A stretch of 64,000 bases of DNA from Symbiodinium natans (GCA_905221605.1 CAJNDS010000446.1:1660904-1724903); one strand, 5' to 3'. Numbered from the stretch's first letter, positions 35,301-45,419 are shown. Notes: a model not told the origin generated them from the letters alone. Program-made: numbers and translations.

Positions 35301-36394
35301 GGGGGCCTGAGCTCTACATAAGGGTCCCCCCCCAAACGGGGTATCACTGAATACCCCCTGCTAATTTAGGCGTTCGATTCTGAGGGTATCCCTTCAAGGG
35401 GAGGTTTTGGTCGACCCTCATGCAGTGGGTTCTCTGTATGGGCAGTTCTCTAAAGGGATACCTTAGTTGTAAAGGCAAGCCCAAACCCTAGACCCTACAT
35501 TGTGGTCTTGTTGGGAGTACCTTGATTGCCAGGCTAAGGCTCCGCATTATAGTCGGAAACCCTGACTGACCGATGGAGTTTTTGCGGATGATGCCTGTAG
35601 CCTTGGGTTGACATGTCCGGTTGTCTTGTCCAGGAACTTAAACTAAGTAACATTAAAGGGGATTTGGGTTTAGGGTTTAGGGTTTAAGGTTCAGGGTTTT
35701 AAGGTTTCAGGGTTTACGGGCTTTGGGGTTTCGGGTTTTAGGGTTTTTGGACTTTAGGGTTTTAGGGTTTAAGGGCTTTGGGGTTTAGGGTTTTAGGGTT
35801 TAAGGGTTTAAGGGTTTAGGGTTTAGGCTTTTTAGGATTTAAGGGCTTTGGTGTCTAGGTTTTAGGGTTTTCGGATTTTGGGCTTTTAGGTTTCAAGGCC
35901 TTCGGGGTCTAGGGTTTTAGGGTTTATAGGGCTAAGGGCTTTAGGGTTTGTTTTTGTTAAGGGTTTTAGGACTTTAGGGTTTTAGGGTTCAGGGTTGTAG
36001 GGTTTTAGGGTTTTAGGCTTTTAGGGTTTTAGGGTTTTAGGGTTTTGGGGTTTTAGGGTTTTAGGGTTTTAGGGTTTTAGGTTTTAGGGTTTTAGGGTTT
36101 TAGGGTTTTAGGGTTTTAGGGTTTTTAGGGTTTTTAGGGTTTTTAGGGTTTTTAGGGTTTTTAGGGTTTTTAGGGTTTTTAGGGTTTTTAGGGTTTTGGG
36201 TTTAAGTGCAGATCTTTCCAGGCTGGCCGACTCCAAGCAATGTCCAAAGTGTGGTGTGCACACCGTGCAGCTCACCTGCATGCAGAGACAACATTGCGTT
36301 TCGACAGGTTGTGTTTAGGATGCGGTTTGCGCCCGAAACCCTAAACCCTAAACCCTAATCCAGTGCTCTGCACCCTAAAAAAAGGAGAGACAGA

Positions 36395-36425
<31 letters not shown>

Positions 36426-38349
36426 AGAGGAAACAAGGGAGGCAAGGGGACCCAGATCCCTGAATGCCCTAGAGACCCCTCACGCCCGGGCATTTTAGAG
36501 GAGAGAAGAAAAGAGTCCACTTCTGTCAGGGCTTAGGGCCCTGAACCCGAACCCTGAACCCGTTTGTATTGGGTTGCAGGTTCAGGCTTGGTTTCATGAT
36601 AGGGTTCTTAAGGGAGGGGGGTTCAAGGGGGTAGGTACCTAGGGAACCTTAAAAAGCTTAGGGAGTCTTAGGGAGTACTAGGGAGCCTTAGGGGACCTTG
36701 GGTTACATACCCCCCCTGAACCCCCCTCCCCTAAGAACCCTACAATTTCAGGGTGCAGGATTCGGGGCTTAGGGCTGGATTCCTGGGGGCTAAAGTGGGC
36801 CCCCCAAAACGCGTATGCTCAGGTCATCCTAGCCCAAAGCTTCCCAGGTCACTCCTACAGAGGGGCACACCACTTAGGTGAAGATGTGTTGATCTAAAGT
36901 TGGTATGGTAAGGGGCAAAAGCCCTAAACCCTAGACCAGAAGTTACAAGCAACACACGTTCCCGGCCCACACTGCCAATCAGAACCTAACATTCTCAGAC
37001 CTCTTTTAAGGGAAACTGCCCAACGGAAACTGATGCAAGGAAGATCAGCGGGTGCAACCATATGACTTGCGCGGAAAGGAGCTGGGCTCGAGCGTGAATG
37101 GGCTTTGATTTTGAACACGGACCCTAAGCCCTAGACCCCAGTTCCTAACCCTAAACTTCCCAAAGCAACGATGTTATTCGATCATTGCAGTGTATAGTCA
37201 TATTGTCATGATTTGTCATGTTTCATAACCAGTCTATCAACAGTATCGTCATGTTGTAGTATCGCGTGTTGTTGTTATTCTTATCATTATTAATTTTAGA
37301 AAACAGTTTTTGTATATTGTATTGTTTTACTGTTTTATTGTCATTACTTACAATATTCCATTTCATTATGATGTTTTTTACATTATTTGCTCCGTGATGT
37401 CTCGGCCCAGCCCGTCCTCAAATTGCCATCTCCGCTCCGTGCAGGACATGCAAATGCCACTGGTGCTGGGTATGCGGGGAAGAGATCGTAGGCGGGAGCT
37501 TGAGGTTCATAATTTCTTTTTTGTTTTTTCTAGGGGTTGGGGGGAGGAGGGGGTGGGGGGGGGGGGGCTGGGAAGGTTTAGGGTTTAGGGTTAAGGGTTC
37601 AGGGTGGAGGGGACGTGAGCAAAGGTTCTGACCCCTCTTCTGCAGAGCATCACAAACAACCCTAAGCCCCCCAAAGAACATCAAGGTTTAAGGTTGAAGG
37701 TTCAGGGTTTAGGGAAGAGACCCGCAGAGCAAGCACATCCGTACTAAACTCCAAGCAAAACAAGGCCTACATCCTGAAACCTTCTTAAAGGTTCAAGGTT
37801 TAGGGTTGAGGGTTTAGGATTACGGGTTTAGGGTTTAGGGTTTAGGGTTTAGGGTTTAGGGTTTAGGGTTTAGGGTTTAGGGTTTAGGGTTTGGGGTTTG
37901 GGGTTTAGGGTTTAGGTTCACGGGTGGCCATGAAGTAAGCTCAACAAAAAGCGTCAAGGCCCTACGACAGCTTACCTTGGGCCATTCCCCCTTACAGCAA
38001 CGGTTCCCAGGAAAGCAGGGGGGTTTTAGGGTTTAGGGTTTAGGGTTCGGGATTAGGGTTTAGGGTTTGGGCTTATAGGAGCCCGTATAGTAATCCTGTT
38101 GCTGTCACCGGGGGGGGTGGCCTAAGACCCGTTTGGAACTCTATCTTACCATGTAGCTTCGAGTTTAGCTATTTGAACCCGAACCCCAAGTCTTCTTCAA
38201 GTCCGGTGTAGGGTTTAGGGTTTAGGATTTAGGGTTTAGGGTTTAGGGTTTAGAGTTTAGCATTTAGGGTTTGGGCCCGCAACCCTCGACCGTCTGTGAG
38301 CGAGCCCACGCAGGGGGAGCGGAGGGCGTGATGGCTCACTACTCCACAG
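26250..38349 (+). CDS. RBR-type E3 ubiquitin ligase gene (IBR and RING2 part)
   Basis: Spliced + strand gene recognised from cysteine patterns in order. Exons: 26250-26318 (tentative), 27796-27871, 30873-30916, 34232-34290, 34869-about 34919, 36222-36266, 37040-37072, 37446-37491, 38314-38349. The IBR reads CPKC ... MTCPSCRTEFC, YYHSAAHAGRPCEEY. RING2 reads CPKCGVHTVKISGCNHMTC then ATCKCHWCWVCG, followed by a His-Tyr segment (MAHYST). RBR ligases pass ubiquitin through the RING2 cysteine after GCNHM (TGC at 37068-37070). RING1 and the last exon(s) were not found. Several introns use GC donors. It reads in the same direction as Lon. Confidence 0.8.
27796..27871 (+). CDS. RBR exon, start of IBR
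   Basis: Reads GDDATVRECPKCSQLCKPQ and on to KDGGEL with a GC donor (GCCCGC at 27872). CPKC is the first zinc pair of the IBR. It joins in phase to 30873. Confidence 0.65.
28051..28174. repeat. Hairpin element CTTGGGATG...CATCCCAAG
   Basis: GTTTAAAGCTTGGGATGCTC ... GATCATCCCAAGTTAAAGTG are inverted. Interior pieces (CTTAATAGGCATT) recur near 38960 and in part near 50135. Confidence 0.65.
28220..28418. repeat. TIR element, GGTAGCCC family, copy 4, split by a telomeric array
   Basis: GGCAGCCCAGGTGGTACC to CGGTTACTGGGCTACTAAG. Between the family phrases CCCAAAACAGGG and GTGCCCTTATTATAAT sits about 86 bp of TTTAGGG repeats (28298-28383) absent from the other copies. Confidence 0.8.
28298..28383. 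repeat. (TTTAGGG)n array inside a TIR element
   Basis: Twelve or so units within the TIR element 28220-28418; copy 32788-32896 shows the same element without it. Confidence 0.9.
28468..28596. repeat. (TTTAGGG)n array
   Basis: Regular at left, changing to TTTGGGG and TGTGGGG variants at right. A CCCTAAA array follows at 28709-28790. Confidence 0.95.
29250..29297. repeat. C-tract followed by (CG)n
   Basis: C-rich run of about 20 followed by thirteen CG dinucleotides, a classical Z-DNA-forming sequence. Confidence 0.9.
29518..29603. repeat. Long inverted repeat with perfect 32-bp palindrome
   Basis: 29545-29576 is a perfect palindrome centred on CCCTTAAGGG. Outside it the arms continue with mismatches (GTGCCCACGAAAC.. 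against ..TTTTGTAGGCAC). Weaker pairing extends to about 29475 and 29645. Confidence 0.85.
30551..30660. repeat. G-tract region
   Basis: Over 100 bases of almost pure G with scattered A and C. Pro- or Gly-rich frames here are artefacts. Other long G/C runs: 4553, 6000, 7146, 38987, 41023, 41440, 52331, 59391. Confidence 0.95.
30873..30916 (+). CDS. RBR exon, IBR MTCPSCRTEF(C)
   Basis: After acceptor CTCAG it reads ILAEMTCPSCRTEF plus T, with GC donor (GCCCCC). The missing bases of the Cys codon come from 34232. Confidence 0.7.
31342..31545. repeat. Duplicated segment A, copy 1
   Basis: GATGAGGCTCATATTCTTGG ... ATCTTTCGTGGCCCC; repeated nearly identically at 32323-32522. Confidence 0.95.
32105..32320. 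repeat. Duplicated segment B, copy 1
   Basis: TTGGGTTCTCAAGTGCTGTG ... CCGAAGAAACGTT; repeated at 32545-32763. No protein family recognised in either segment. Confidence 0.95.
32323..32522. repeat. Duplicated segment A, copy 2
   Basis: Near-identical to 31342-31545 apart from a few substitutions and a 4-bp deletion; sits between the two B copies. Confidence 0.95.
32545..32763. repeat. Duplicated segment B, copy 2
   Basis: Near-identical to 32105-32320. Where copy 1 runs into segment A, copy 2 runs into TTTAGGG repeats. Confidence 0.95.
32788..32896. repeat. TIR element, GGTAGCCC family, copy 5
   Basis: GGTAGCCCGGTGGTACC ... CGGTTACTGGGCTACTAAG with the uninterrupted interior CCAAAAAAGGGTGCCCTTATTA, the reference for copy 4. 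Confidence 0.8.
33085..33243. repeat. TIR element, CTTGGAGGTTC family, copy 1
   Basis: TACTTGGAGGTTCAGGGCACTT ... AAGTACCATCGACCTCCAAGTGG, imperfect inverted ends of about 22 bp. Confidence 0.75.
34103..34218. repeat. (TTTAGGG)n array
   Basis: Sixteen perfect units, ending 13 bases before RBR exon 34232-34290; this exon therefore does not follow the CCCTAAA-exon-TTTAGGG layout. Confidence 0.97.
34232..34290 (+). CDS. RBR exon, IBR YYHSAAHAGRPCEEY
   Basis: Begins GC to complete Cys, then YYHSAAHAGRPCEEYETCS, and ends at the strong GC donor GCAAGA. His-x4-His-x4-Cys-Glu-Glu-Tyr is typical of the end of an IBR. Immediately upstream is a 115-bp (TTTAGGG)n array. Confidence 0.75.
34869..34919 (+). 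CDS. RBR exon, charged linker
   Basis: In phase with 34290: LAEERQMAKQEKEMQSG, a helical linker usual between IBR and RING2. The 3' boundary is unclear because the exon end is part of a local direct duplication (34913-35085). Confidence 0.5.
34913..35085. repeat. Tandem direct duplication of an RBR exon end
   Basis: AATCTGGAGCGCACTTGGGC occurs at 34913 and again near 34991, each followed by GCTTCGTTTTTT...CAGGGTTTT and AATCTAATTCCCA. The second copy has 15 extra bases (CGCAGGAAGATTATT). Confidence 0.85.
35985..36196. repeat. (TTTTAGGG)n grading into (TTTTTAGGG)n
   Basis: Eight-base units at left, then nine-base units from about 36120; preceded by degenerate TTTAGGG sequence from 35660. Confidence 0.93.
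36222..36266 (+). CDS. RBR exon, RING2 start CPKCGVHT(V)
   Basis: Reads LADSKQCPKCGVHT plus GT, followed by GC donor (GCAGCT). Joined to 37040 it gives eight residues between the CPKC pair and GC, the normal RING2 spacing. The acceptor may be TTCCAG (as given) or GTGCAG at 36210. Confidence 0.7.
36602..36740. repeat. Hairpin element, GGGTTCTTAAGGGAGG family, copy 1
   Basis: GGGTTCTTAAGGGAGGGGGG pairs with CCCCCCTCCCCTAAGAACCC, arms about 35 bp. The middle has repeats of CTTAGGGAGYCTTAGGGAG. Confidence 0.8.
37040..37072 (+). CDS. RBR exon with catalytic cysteine GCNHMTC
   Basis: Reads KISGCNHMTCA after acceptor TGCAAG. The Cys at 37068-37070 is the predicted thioester-forming residue. The 3' end is ambiguous by one base (GCG/GAAAGG), implying a GA-type donor. 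Confidence 0.75.
37446..37491 (+). CDS. RBR exon, RING2 end CKCHWCWVCG
   Basis: After GTGCAGG the frame reads TCKCHWCWVCGEEIV plus G, with GC donor (GCGGGA). C-x4-C-W-x-C is the RING2 terminal signature (as in RNF144-like proteins). Confidence 0.75.
38314..38349 (+). CDS. RBR exon, post-RING2 MAHYST
   Basis: Acceptor CACGCAG, reads GAEGVMAHYST plus G, donor GCAAGC. A His-Tyr segment after RING2 is usual in this family. The continuation was not located. Confidence 0.55.
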
Positions 38350-38543
38350 GCAAGCTTCCCCAGAAGCCTAACCCTAAGGGCCCATCTACCTAAATATTGA
38401 ATACTTGGGACTTAAAGTACTTCCTATGTGGGGATTTTGGGGCCCAAGTATATAAGAATTAGGTACATGGACCCTCAGGGTAAGCCCCTAGACCCTACCA
38501 GACAGGCCCTTACAGGGGAAGATTTTCTTCTGTTCCCTTGTTG

Positions 38544-38694
38544 GGTTTGCTGCTTCACCCTTTTTTGAGTTCTGGGTTCCCTTTATAAAGTAGCCCCTAG
38601 ACCCTACCAGACAGGCCCTTATAGGGGAAGATGTTCTTCTGTTCCCTCGTTGGGTTCACTGCCCTTATTGTAATATGGTTACTGGGCTACTAAG
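38544..38694. repeat. TIR element, GGTAGCCC family, copy 6, with foreign duplication inside
   Basis: The right part (GCCCTTATTGTAATATGGTTACTGGGCTACTAAG, in two parts) is typical. Its middle is replaced by a second copy (38590-38660) of the sequence at 38485-38556, and the left TIR is missing. Confidence 0.6.
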
Positions 38695-38812
38695 TTTACA
38701 ATGATCTCATTTCGGTGGTCTTTTGCCGAGGGGTGCAAGGACCTATGCCCCTCCTCAACTTCTCAGCAGGGGGTCCTAGAGCCCCTTGTCCTAGCCTCCT
38801 GAAGGGGAAAGA

Positions 38813-38882
38813 GCCTAAACCCTAAACCCTAAACCCTAGACCCTAAACCCCAAACCCTAAACCCTAAACCCTAAACCCTAAG
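38813..38882. repeat. (CCCTAAA)n array
   Basis: Nine to ten units; inverted partner (TTTAGGG)n at 39017-39110 around a 130-bp segment ending in a G-tract. Confidence 0.95.
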
Positions 38883-39253
38883 GAGGTTAGGCTTGTGGGG
38901 CAAAATGGTGGTCTTGCTGCAGTCCGTTTAAGACTTGGACCTGGCTCCCGGCTAGCAGTCCTTAATAGGCATTCTAGTCAGGGCGCGGGGGGGGGGGGGG
39001 GGGGGGGGGTAGGGGGGGTTTAGGGTTTAGGGTTTAGGGTTTAGGGTTTAGGGTTTAGGGTTTAGGGTTTAGGGTTTAGGGTTTAGGGTTTAGGGTTTAG
39101 GGTTTAGGGGGTGGGGGATATATAGTCCCTACTAAGGACTGGTAAGTTGAGGGTATAAACCGTTTTTTTTCAGAGATGTTCGTCATAGACAACCCTAAAC
39201 CTCAGAGCCTTCGGCCCTAGGGCTTAGGGTTTAGGGCTCAGGGTTTAGGGTTC

Positions 39254-39415
39254 CCTAAACCCTAAACCCTCAACCCTAAACCCTAAGCCCTAAGCCCTAA
39301 GCCTTAAACCCTAAGCCCTAAGCCCTAAACCCTAAGCCCTAAACCCTAAACCCTAAGCCCTAAACCCTAAACCCTAAGCCCTAAGCCCTAAGCCCTAAAC
39401 CCTAAACCCTAAACC
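39254..39415. repeat. (CCCTAAA)n with CCCTAAG
   Basis: Mixed units; directly preceded by inverted TTTAGGG/GCTTAGGG at 39218-39252, a near-palindromic junction. Confidence 0.93.
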
Positions 39416-40616
39416 TTCACCGTGGCTCTTTTTGGAGTGGGCCTCTGTAGGGTTTACGGTTCAGGGTGACAGAATTCAGTCCGCCGCTTCTTTCCCAAAA
39501 GCCTACACCCTTACACCCTTCAAACGCGCACCAAAGCCCTACAACCCCTAAACCCTAACCAGCACCTAAGCCCTGCAACCCCTAAACCCTAAACAAGCAC
39601 CTATAAGCCCTAGAACCCCTAAACTCCTTAAAAAGCACCAACACCCTACAACCCTAAACCCTTAAAAAGCACCCATAAGCCCTAAAGCTCCTAGAACAAC
39701 ACTTAAGCCCCACAAGCCCGCCATGCAAAACCCCAACCCTTTTGCCAATTAAAACCCCTCAAGCCCATGGGCCAAGAACCCGCACTCCAAACCCAGGGAT
39801 TTTAAAACATCAGGGTTTAGGGTTTAGGGTTTAGGGTTTAGGGTTTAGGGGTTCGGGGTTAGGGTTTAGGGTTTAGGGTTTGTAGGGTTTAGGGTTTATC
39901 GGGCTTATAGGCCTAAAAGTGTAGGACTTGTAGGGCAGCTTCTCAAGAAAGATGCTTCTTAGCCACTTGGCCAGGCAACTGTCGACAGTTCTCCGAGGTG
40001 GTTGCCACGCCGGGCTGCTTCTGGGACCATGCAAGTGAAGGGAGTTATGACCCAAATAGTCAGACTTATAGCCCAATTTAGGGCCCCCATAACCCTAATT
40101 TACAACTACGGGCCCACTACTTGTACCCCTAACCCTAAAACTTATGCCCTAGACTCTGAACCTCACAATCAGGGGCGGCCCCCCACTTCTTTAAACCTGA
40201 AAAAACACAGAAGGACCCAACGCGAGCCTTCAAAACCAAACTCTGAACCCAAAGCCCTAAACCCCAAGACCCTAGACCCTAAGACCCTAAACTGGGCTGT
40301 GCTTGGGGATAATTTTGAATTTCCCTTCTTTCTCGTTTAAGGGAACCTGTTCATAAATAATTTTCACAGAGCTCTAAAGCATTAGAGCAAAACCCCTAAA
40401 CCCCTTGCCCTCATACTTCCTCCTAGGTTTTTAGGGGTTTAAGTTTAGGGTTTAGGGTTCAGGGCTTGGGGGTTCAAGAAGTGTTTAGGGTTTCGGGTTT
40501 CGGGCTTGCTTCTGCCCAAAAGTCAATCCCAGCTTGGACTCGGACCACTTCCCTACAGGTCTGACAAGTGGCCTGAGGAGGGCAGTCGCTCTGATGGTTG
40601 GTACCCTGCACCGCCA

Positions 40617-40731
40617 GGACAGGTGGCACCACGATGGCTGGCAGGGCGACCATGACCCACCACCAGGACAGGTGGCACCATGATGGCTGGCCCAGGGCAG
40701 GTGTCGGACAGGTGGCACCATGGTGGCTGGC
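40617..40731. repeat. Short tandem repeat GGACAGGTGGCACCA
   Basis: GGACAGGTGGCACCAYGRTGGCTGG occurs at 40617, 40666 and 40706 (consensus given with ambiguity codes). Confidence 0.85.
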
Positions 40732-40898
40732 AGGACGACGACATTGATGGCCTCTCAGTCTCTTCCGGATTCCTCAGCTTGCTTGCACGACCCCCCTCTA
40801 TACTTCCCCCCCTAGATTCCGCCCTTAATTCACCGCAACTGGGCATTACAAATCCCTAAAGAAAGAGCCTTAAAAATGGGGAGAACCTAGGGGGGTAG

Positions 40899-41000
40899 TA
40901 TAGGGGTCGGAACAAGTACTAATCCTATTCCCTTATGGTCCCTGTACAAAAACACCATCATAACTACAAAAAACTATTCTAACCGTAAAGGCCCCTATGT
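40899..41000. repeat. TIR element TATAGGGGTCGGAA, copy 1
   Basis: TATAGGGGTCGGAACAAGTA ... AAAGGCCCCTAT. Interior AATCCTATTCCCTTATGG is shared with 49112-49215. Confidence 0.6.
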
Positions 41001-41602
41001 TCGTAGATTAGGTAGGGGGGCTTGGGGGGGGGGGGGGGGGGAGGGGGGACCCATGAACTCTGGAAGGTTCTCCAATTCCAAAGGACCCGAAGCCCCTGGC
41101 TGTTCAATACATGTCCTTTTGCTTCTCTAGGCTATTCTTTTCAAAGGATTAAGACTCGTACCCCTAAGGTTGTACCCTAAAGGGTTCCCTTGATATACTC
41201 TTAGTATAGGATTTGGGGTTTAGGGTTTAGGGTTTAGGGTTCAGGGTTTAGGGTTTAGAGTTTAGGGTTTAGGGTTTGCCCTCTGAGGAGGGTCCCCAAA
41301 ACCCAAAATCACAAGCTTAAGGGTCCAAGGTGCAATCCCAAGACATTTTTTCTCAAGAACCACCCGAAGAATAAGGAAGAATGATCTCTGTATTGCCCTT
41401 GTAAGGAATGTGTTTTTTTGTTTTTTTGTTTTTTTTTTGGGGGGGGGGGGGGGGTGGCGGGGGTTCTCAAGCAAATGGGATTGAAATGGGGCCCTAGCAT
41501 CTTTCATGCCTGGCTTCCCGATGGTCAGTTCCCTAAGGTCTGGTACAGATGAGGGGCCGCCTTAACCCCCCAAAACAGCCATCATGTAGAGAATTTACCA
41601 GA

Positions 41603-41660
41603 AACCCTAAACCCTAAACCCTAAACCCTAAACCCTAAACCCTAAACCCTAAACCCTAAA
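41603..41660. repeat. (CCCTAAA)n array
   Basis: Eight units; partner (TTTAGGG)n at 41768-41927 across a unique 108-bp core with no clear reading frame. Confidence 0.95.
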
Positions 41661-41957
41661 GTTGAAGATCCCAAAGAAAACAGTGGCCTCAATTTGAGAG
41701 CCATCCCCCTCCGCACGAGACACCCAGGTCTCTTCAACTTCATGCGCCTTGCCCGCAGTCTAGAGATTAGGGTTTAGGGTTTAGGGTTTAGGGCTTAGGG
41801 TTTAGGGTTTAGGGTTTAGGGTTCAGGGCTGGGTTCTGGGTTCTGGGTTTCGGGTGTAGGGTTCAGGGTTCAGGGTTCAGGGTTCAGGGTTTAGGGTTTA
41901 GGGTTTAGGATTTAGGGTTTTGTAGGAGTTCAAAGTGCAAACCCTAATCCCTAAACC

Positions 41958-42085
41958 CTACCCAGACCCCTGGAAGGATCCAAAAAGTAGAACCCCCCAA
42001 AATAGTACCCTATACTACTCTTGGGCTTTTTTTAGGAAGCCTTAAGGGCATCTACTTTTTAGCATCCTCCCAGGGGTCTGGGTAG
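41958..42085. repeat. Hairpin element CTACCCAGACCCCTGG
   Basis: CTACCCAGACCCCTGGAAGG at the left and the inverted CCTCCCAGGGGTCTGGGTAG at the right, continuing into AAAAAGTAGA/TCTACTTTTT. Arms about 34 bp. Confidence 0.8.
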
Positions 42086-42774
42086 AATTTTAGCCCTAAA
42101 CCCTTTAGGATACCCTTTTTGGGTAGCTCCGAACGGTAGCTCCCAGAATGCAGACGCATGCTTACGGGGGAATCGACCAGGGAACCCCTCTATTTGGGGA
42201 CATAGCTTGGTGACCCCAAAACCCGAAACCCTAAACCCTAAACCCTAGACCCTAAACCCTAAACCCCCAGCAGTTTGAGGTGGCTTTGGGCGCTAGTTTC
42301 CCTTGCCAAGGAGTCGGCTAACCCTGAACCCTGAATCCTTAGCCCGCCTGCGTCCGCCCTTGCTACGCATGGGGGCCCAGAGGCCCAGAGTAATTTGTCA
42401 CAGAGTCTCGGGGTTTAAGGTTTAGGGTTTAGAGTTCAGGGTTTAGGGTTCAGTGGTTGGGGTTTAGGGTTTGGGGTAACCTAAAGCTCACGTCCTCCGG
42501 CCTGTTCTCAGGTGGGTGGCCACGCTTCCTTTCCGGCACCTTGGCTGTTGGGGTTTTTGGGGTTCTCCAACTTGTGTTGTCTCAAGGGATGAAGGCCCGT
42601 ACCCCTAAGGTTGTACCCCGAAACTTTCTCCTATGTTTTCTCCGCATATGGCCCTTATACTACCTTAATGAATTTTACAAATGGTCCGCAAAACCCAAGG
42701 GTACAACCTTAAGGGTCCATTGCAAAAAAACCCAGACTTCGCCTGCTTGGGGTCTGTGTTCCCATACAAGCTTT

Positions 42775-42921
42775 TCTTGGAGGTTCATGGTGCTTGTTAA
42801 CCAATTAAAACTGTGCTTATGACCACTTATAAGCCCCTTAAGTGCCCCAATATGGTTAGAATCATAAGTACAGCTATAAGTACAGCTATAATTGGTTAAT
42901 AAGTACCCTGGACCTCCAAGT
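42775..42921. repeat. TIR element, CTTGGAGGTTC family, copy 2
   Basis: TCTTGGAGGTTCATGGTGCTTGTTAACCAATT pairs with AATTGGTTAATAAGTACCCTGGACCTCCAAGTA (both given here only as ends); about 30 bp of inverted sequence. Confidence 0.8.
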
Positions 42922-43240
42922 ACCATACGAAACCTCGGAATTCAGGGTTCCCACAAAGGGGGTTTATGAGGACTTTTGTACTGCAATCTAGGGGGGGGGG
43001 AATACGGGAGCCCATTATTGTGAGATGTCCAAGCTGAATCGCACTGCGGCCCTCATATTTGGCAGCCGAGGTTATTCTTCCAGCCTTTTGGCCGCAAGGA
43101 GTGCCTATTGCGGCTTCAGGCAATTTAGGGTGCAGGGCTTAAGAGGGTTTCAGGAGTTTAGGGTTTAGGCAACATAGACGCCACCTCCACCACGATGAAG
43201 ACGGTCGTTGGGGCTGTTTGGGTAGGGTTTGGGGTTAGGG

Positions 43241-43242
43241 TT

Positions 43243-43302
<60 letters not shown>

Positions 43303-43798
43303 GGAGAGAGAAAGCGAGAGAGAGAGAGAGAGAGGACAGAGAGAGGACAGAGAGAAAGAGAGAGAGAGAGAGAGGACAGAGAGAGAGAGAGGGAGAGAGA
43401 CAGCGAGAGAGAGAGGAGAGAGATTTTGAGAGAGATTTTGAGAAAGAGATTTTGAGAAAGAGATTTTGAGAGAGAGATTTTGAAAGAGAGATGTTGAGAG
43501 AGAGATTTTTCGGGAGAGGTTTAGAGAGAGATTTTGAGAGAGAGAATTGGAGAAAGGGCTTTGAGAGAGAGATCTTGAGAGAGAGATTTGGAGAGAGAGA
43601 TCTGGAAAGAGAGAGATTTCGAGAGAGAGATTTTGAGAGAGAGATTTCGAGAGAGAGATTTAGAGAGAGAGAGAGAGAGAGATTTGGAGAGAGAGATTTG
43701 GAAAGAGAGAGATTTCGAGACAGAGATTTTGAGAAAGAGATTGAGGCAGAGAGAGAGTGAGAGAGAGAGAGAGAGAGTGAGAGAGATTTTGAGAGAGG
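43241..43798. repeat. (GA)n-rich satellite
   Basis: GAGA tract of about 190 bp, then repeats of GAGAGAGATTTTGAGA to 43798. The Arg-Glu or Ser-Leu-rich frames over it are artefacts. Confidence 0.95.
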
Positions 43799-44199
43799 GC
43801 CGATTGGCACGCGTAGCTTCAAATCTCCAGGTCGACCACTGCAGAAAATTTTAACAGTGAAACACAGCCCGTACTACCTCGCAGCCGAGCGATTGATTTT
43901 GACATGAGTTTCACCCGCCGCTTTGCTTGGAAAGAGCCACTAGGCAACATGACCTCTGCTGTGATCATTAATGCAACAGTACGTCTGAGAGATGTGAATG
44001 TCTATTGAAAGCCTCGAACAAGTCTGCATCATACAAAAACTGTTATCAACTGTGAAGACACGCATCCGTTACTACGTTGCAGTTGCCTGTGGGAATGTAC
44101 ACATCCCTCAGCAACCAGAAAACCTGAGGCGCCTCACTGCACTCATGACGACAGAGTCGATTCAAGGAGAAAGAACAACACAACCCGTCCATTGCATCC

Positions 44200-44560
44200 T
44201 ATATGAAGGGGGGTTTAGAGGGTTCAAAACTTACCCGAGCCTCTTGAAAACCTCTTGGCGACCCCTTCAAAAGGAATTGATTCCACCTATATGAAGGGGG
44301 TTGAGAAGATTGAGCCTCTTGAAAACCATCTTCAGAAGGAATTGATTTCGCCTATATGAAGGTGGCTGAGGGAGTTCAACATCTCCCCCAGATTTCTTCT
44401 ACCTATATGAATGGGATTGAGGTGGCTCAAGGCCTTTTCGAGCCTCTTAAAAGCCTCTAGGGGACCTCGTCAAAAGGAATTTCTTCTACCTACATGAAGG
44501 GGGTTAAGAAGGTTCAGAGCCTCCTTGAGCCTCTCAATTAGAGCTTCTTAAGCCTCTTGC
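44200..44560. repeat. Degenerate tandem repeat, unit about 80-90 bp
   Basis: CCTATATGAAGGGGGTTTAG, GAGCCTCTTGAAAACC and CAAAAGGAATTGATTCC recur four to five times with drift. Followed at 44590-44770 by a shorter repeat based on CCGAGAGCTCCAGG. Confidence 0.8.
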
Positions 44561-44783
44561 CCAGGAGGAGTTTGTTCCACCTATACTAGGGGATCCAGAG
44601 CTCCTTGTTCAGGGTCCTTTAGGCCCCGAAGAGCTCCTCCTTCAGGGTTGCCGAGAGCTCCAGGGCCCCTCCAGAGCTAGGGCCCAAAGCTCCAGACTTC
44701 ACCTCCTTTAGACACTCCAAGAGCTCCAGGCTTCACCTCTTTCAGAACCACCGAGAGCTCCAGGCCTCCTCGTTTAGGGCAAC

Positions 44784-45060
44784 TTGGCGGACACGCTGGA
44801 GTCTCCTACGCACCTCTTAGACCTCCGAAAGGAGCTCACATGGGAGCTTCTCGCGGCTGATGCCCTAGTGATGGCAAAGAATGACGGGTGGACTCACGAC
44901 TGGGGCGACCACTTCGAATTGCTGCACACGACCGCCAGTGGAGGCAGTCTCTGGTCCGAGGAGCTCGGGTCATCATTGGTGACTTTCATGCAACTTGGGA
45001 AGAAGGATATGTGGCTGAGGCCAACGGCTTTCATGGCGAGAATCTTAAACCTTAAGCTCT
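44784..45060 (+). CDS. Unrecognised coding-like segment
   Basis: Open frame starting MADTLESPTHLLDLRKEL, mixed composition, no telomeric repeats up to about 45050, where CCCTAAA-like sequence begins. Reads WTHDWGDHFELLHTT in the middle. No family recognised. Could be an exon or a retroelement remnant. Confidence 0.3.
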
Positions 45061-45419
45061 CAACCCTAAAGCCACCTTCTTCAGTCAGCAGCCGCACAAG
45101 GGGCGGGGCTGGGGGTGCAAAGGGGGGGAAGGAGGGGGGGCGGGGGGGAGGAGGGGAACCCACACTCTAAACCTCTAAACCCTGCACCAAGCCCTAACCA
45201 CCAAGCCCGAAGGCCTGTTCACAGGACTCAACCCTTAAGCCCCCTACAAATAGCCCTTTTCCACCCAAGCGCGCCTCCAGCCTAAACCCAAACTCCTGCG
45301 AACTCTCCCAAATCCCAAAAGCGTTTGGCTCAACAAAACCCCCAAAAATCTCAGCCCCAAACTCTAAAGCCATTCCGCAGAAGTCCTCCCCCAAGTCCCT
45401 ATGTCGAGCCCACACCCAG

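Noticed and set aside
43195-43860. Arg-Glu-rich and Ser-Leu-rich frames
   Set aside because: GA satellite translation; both strands open for the same reason.
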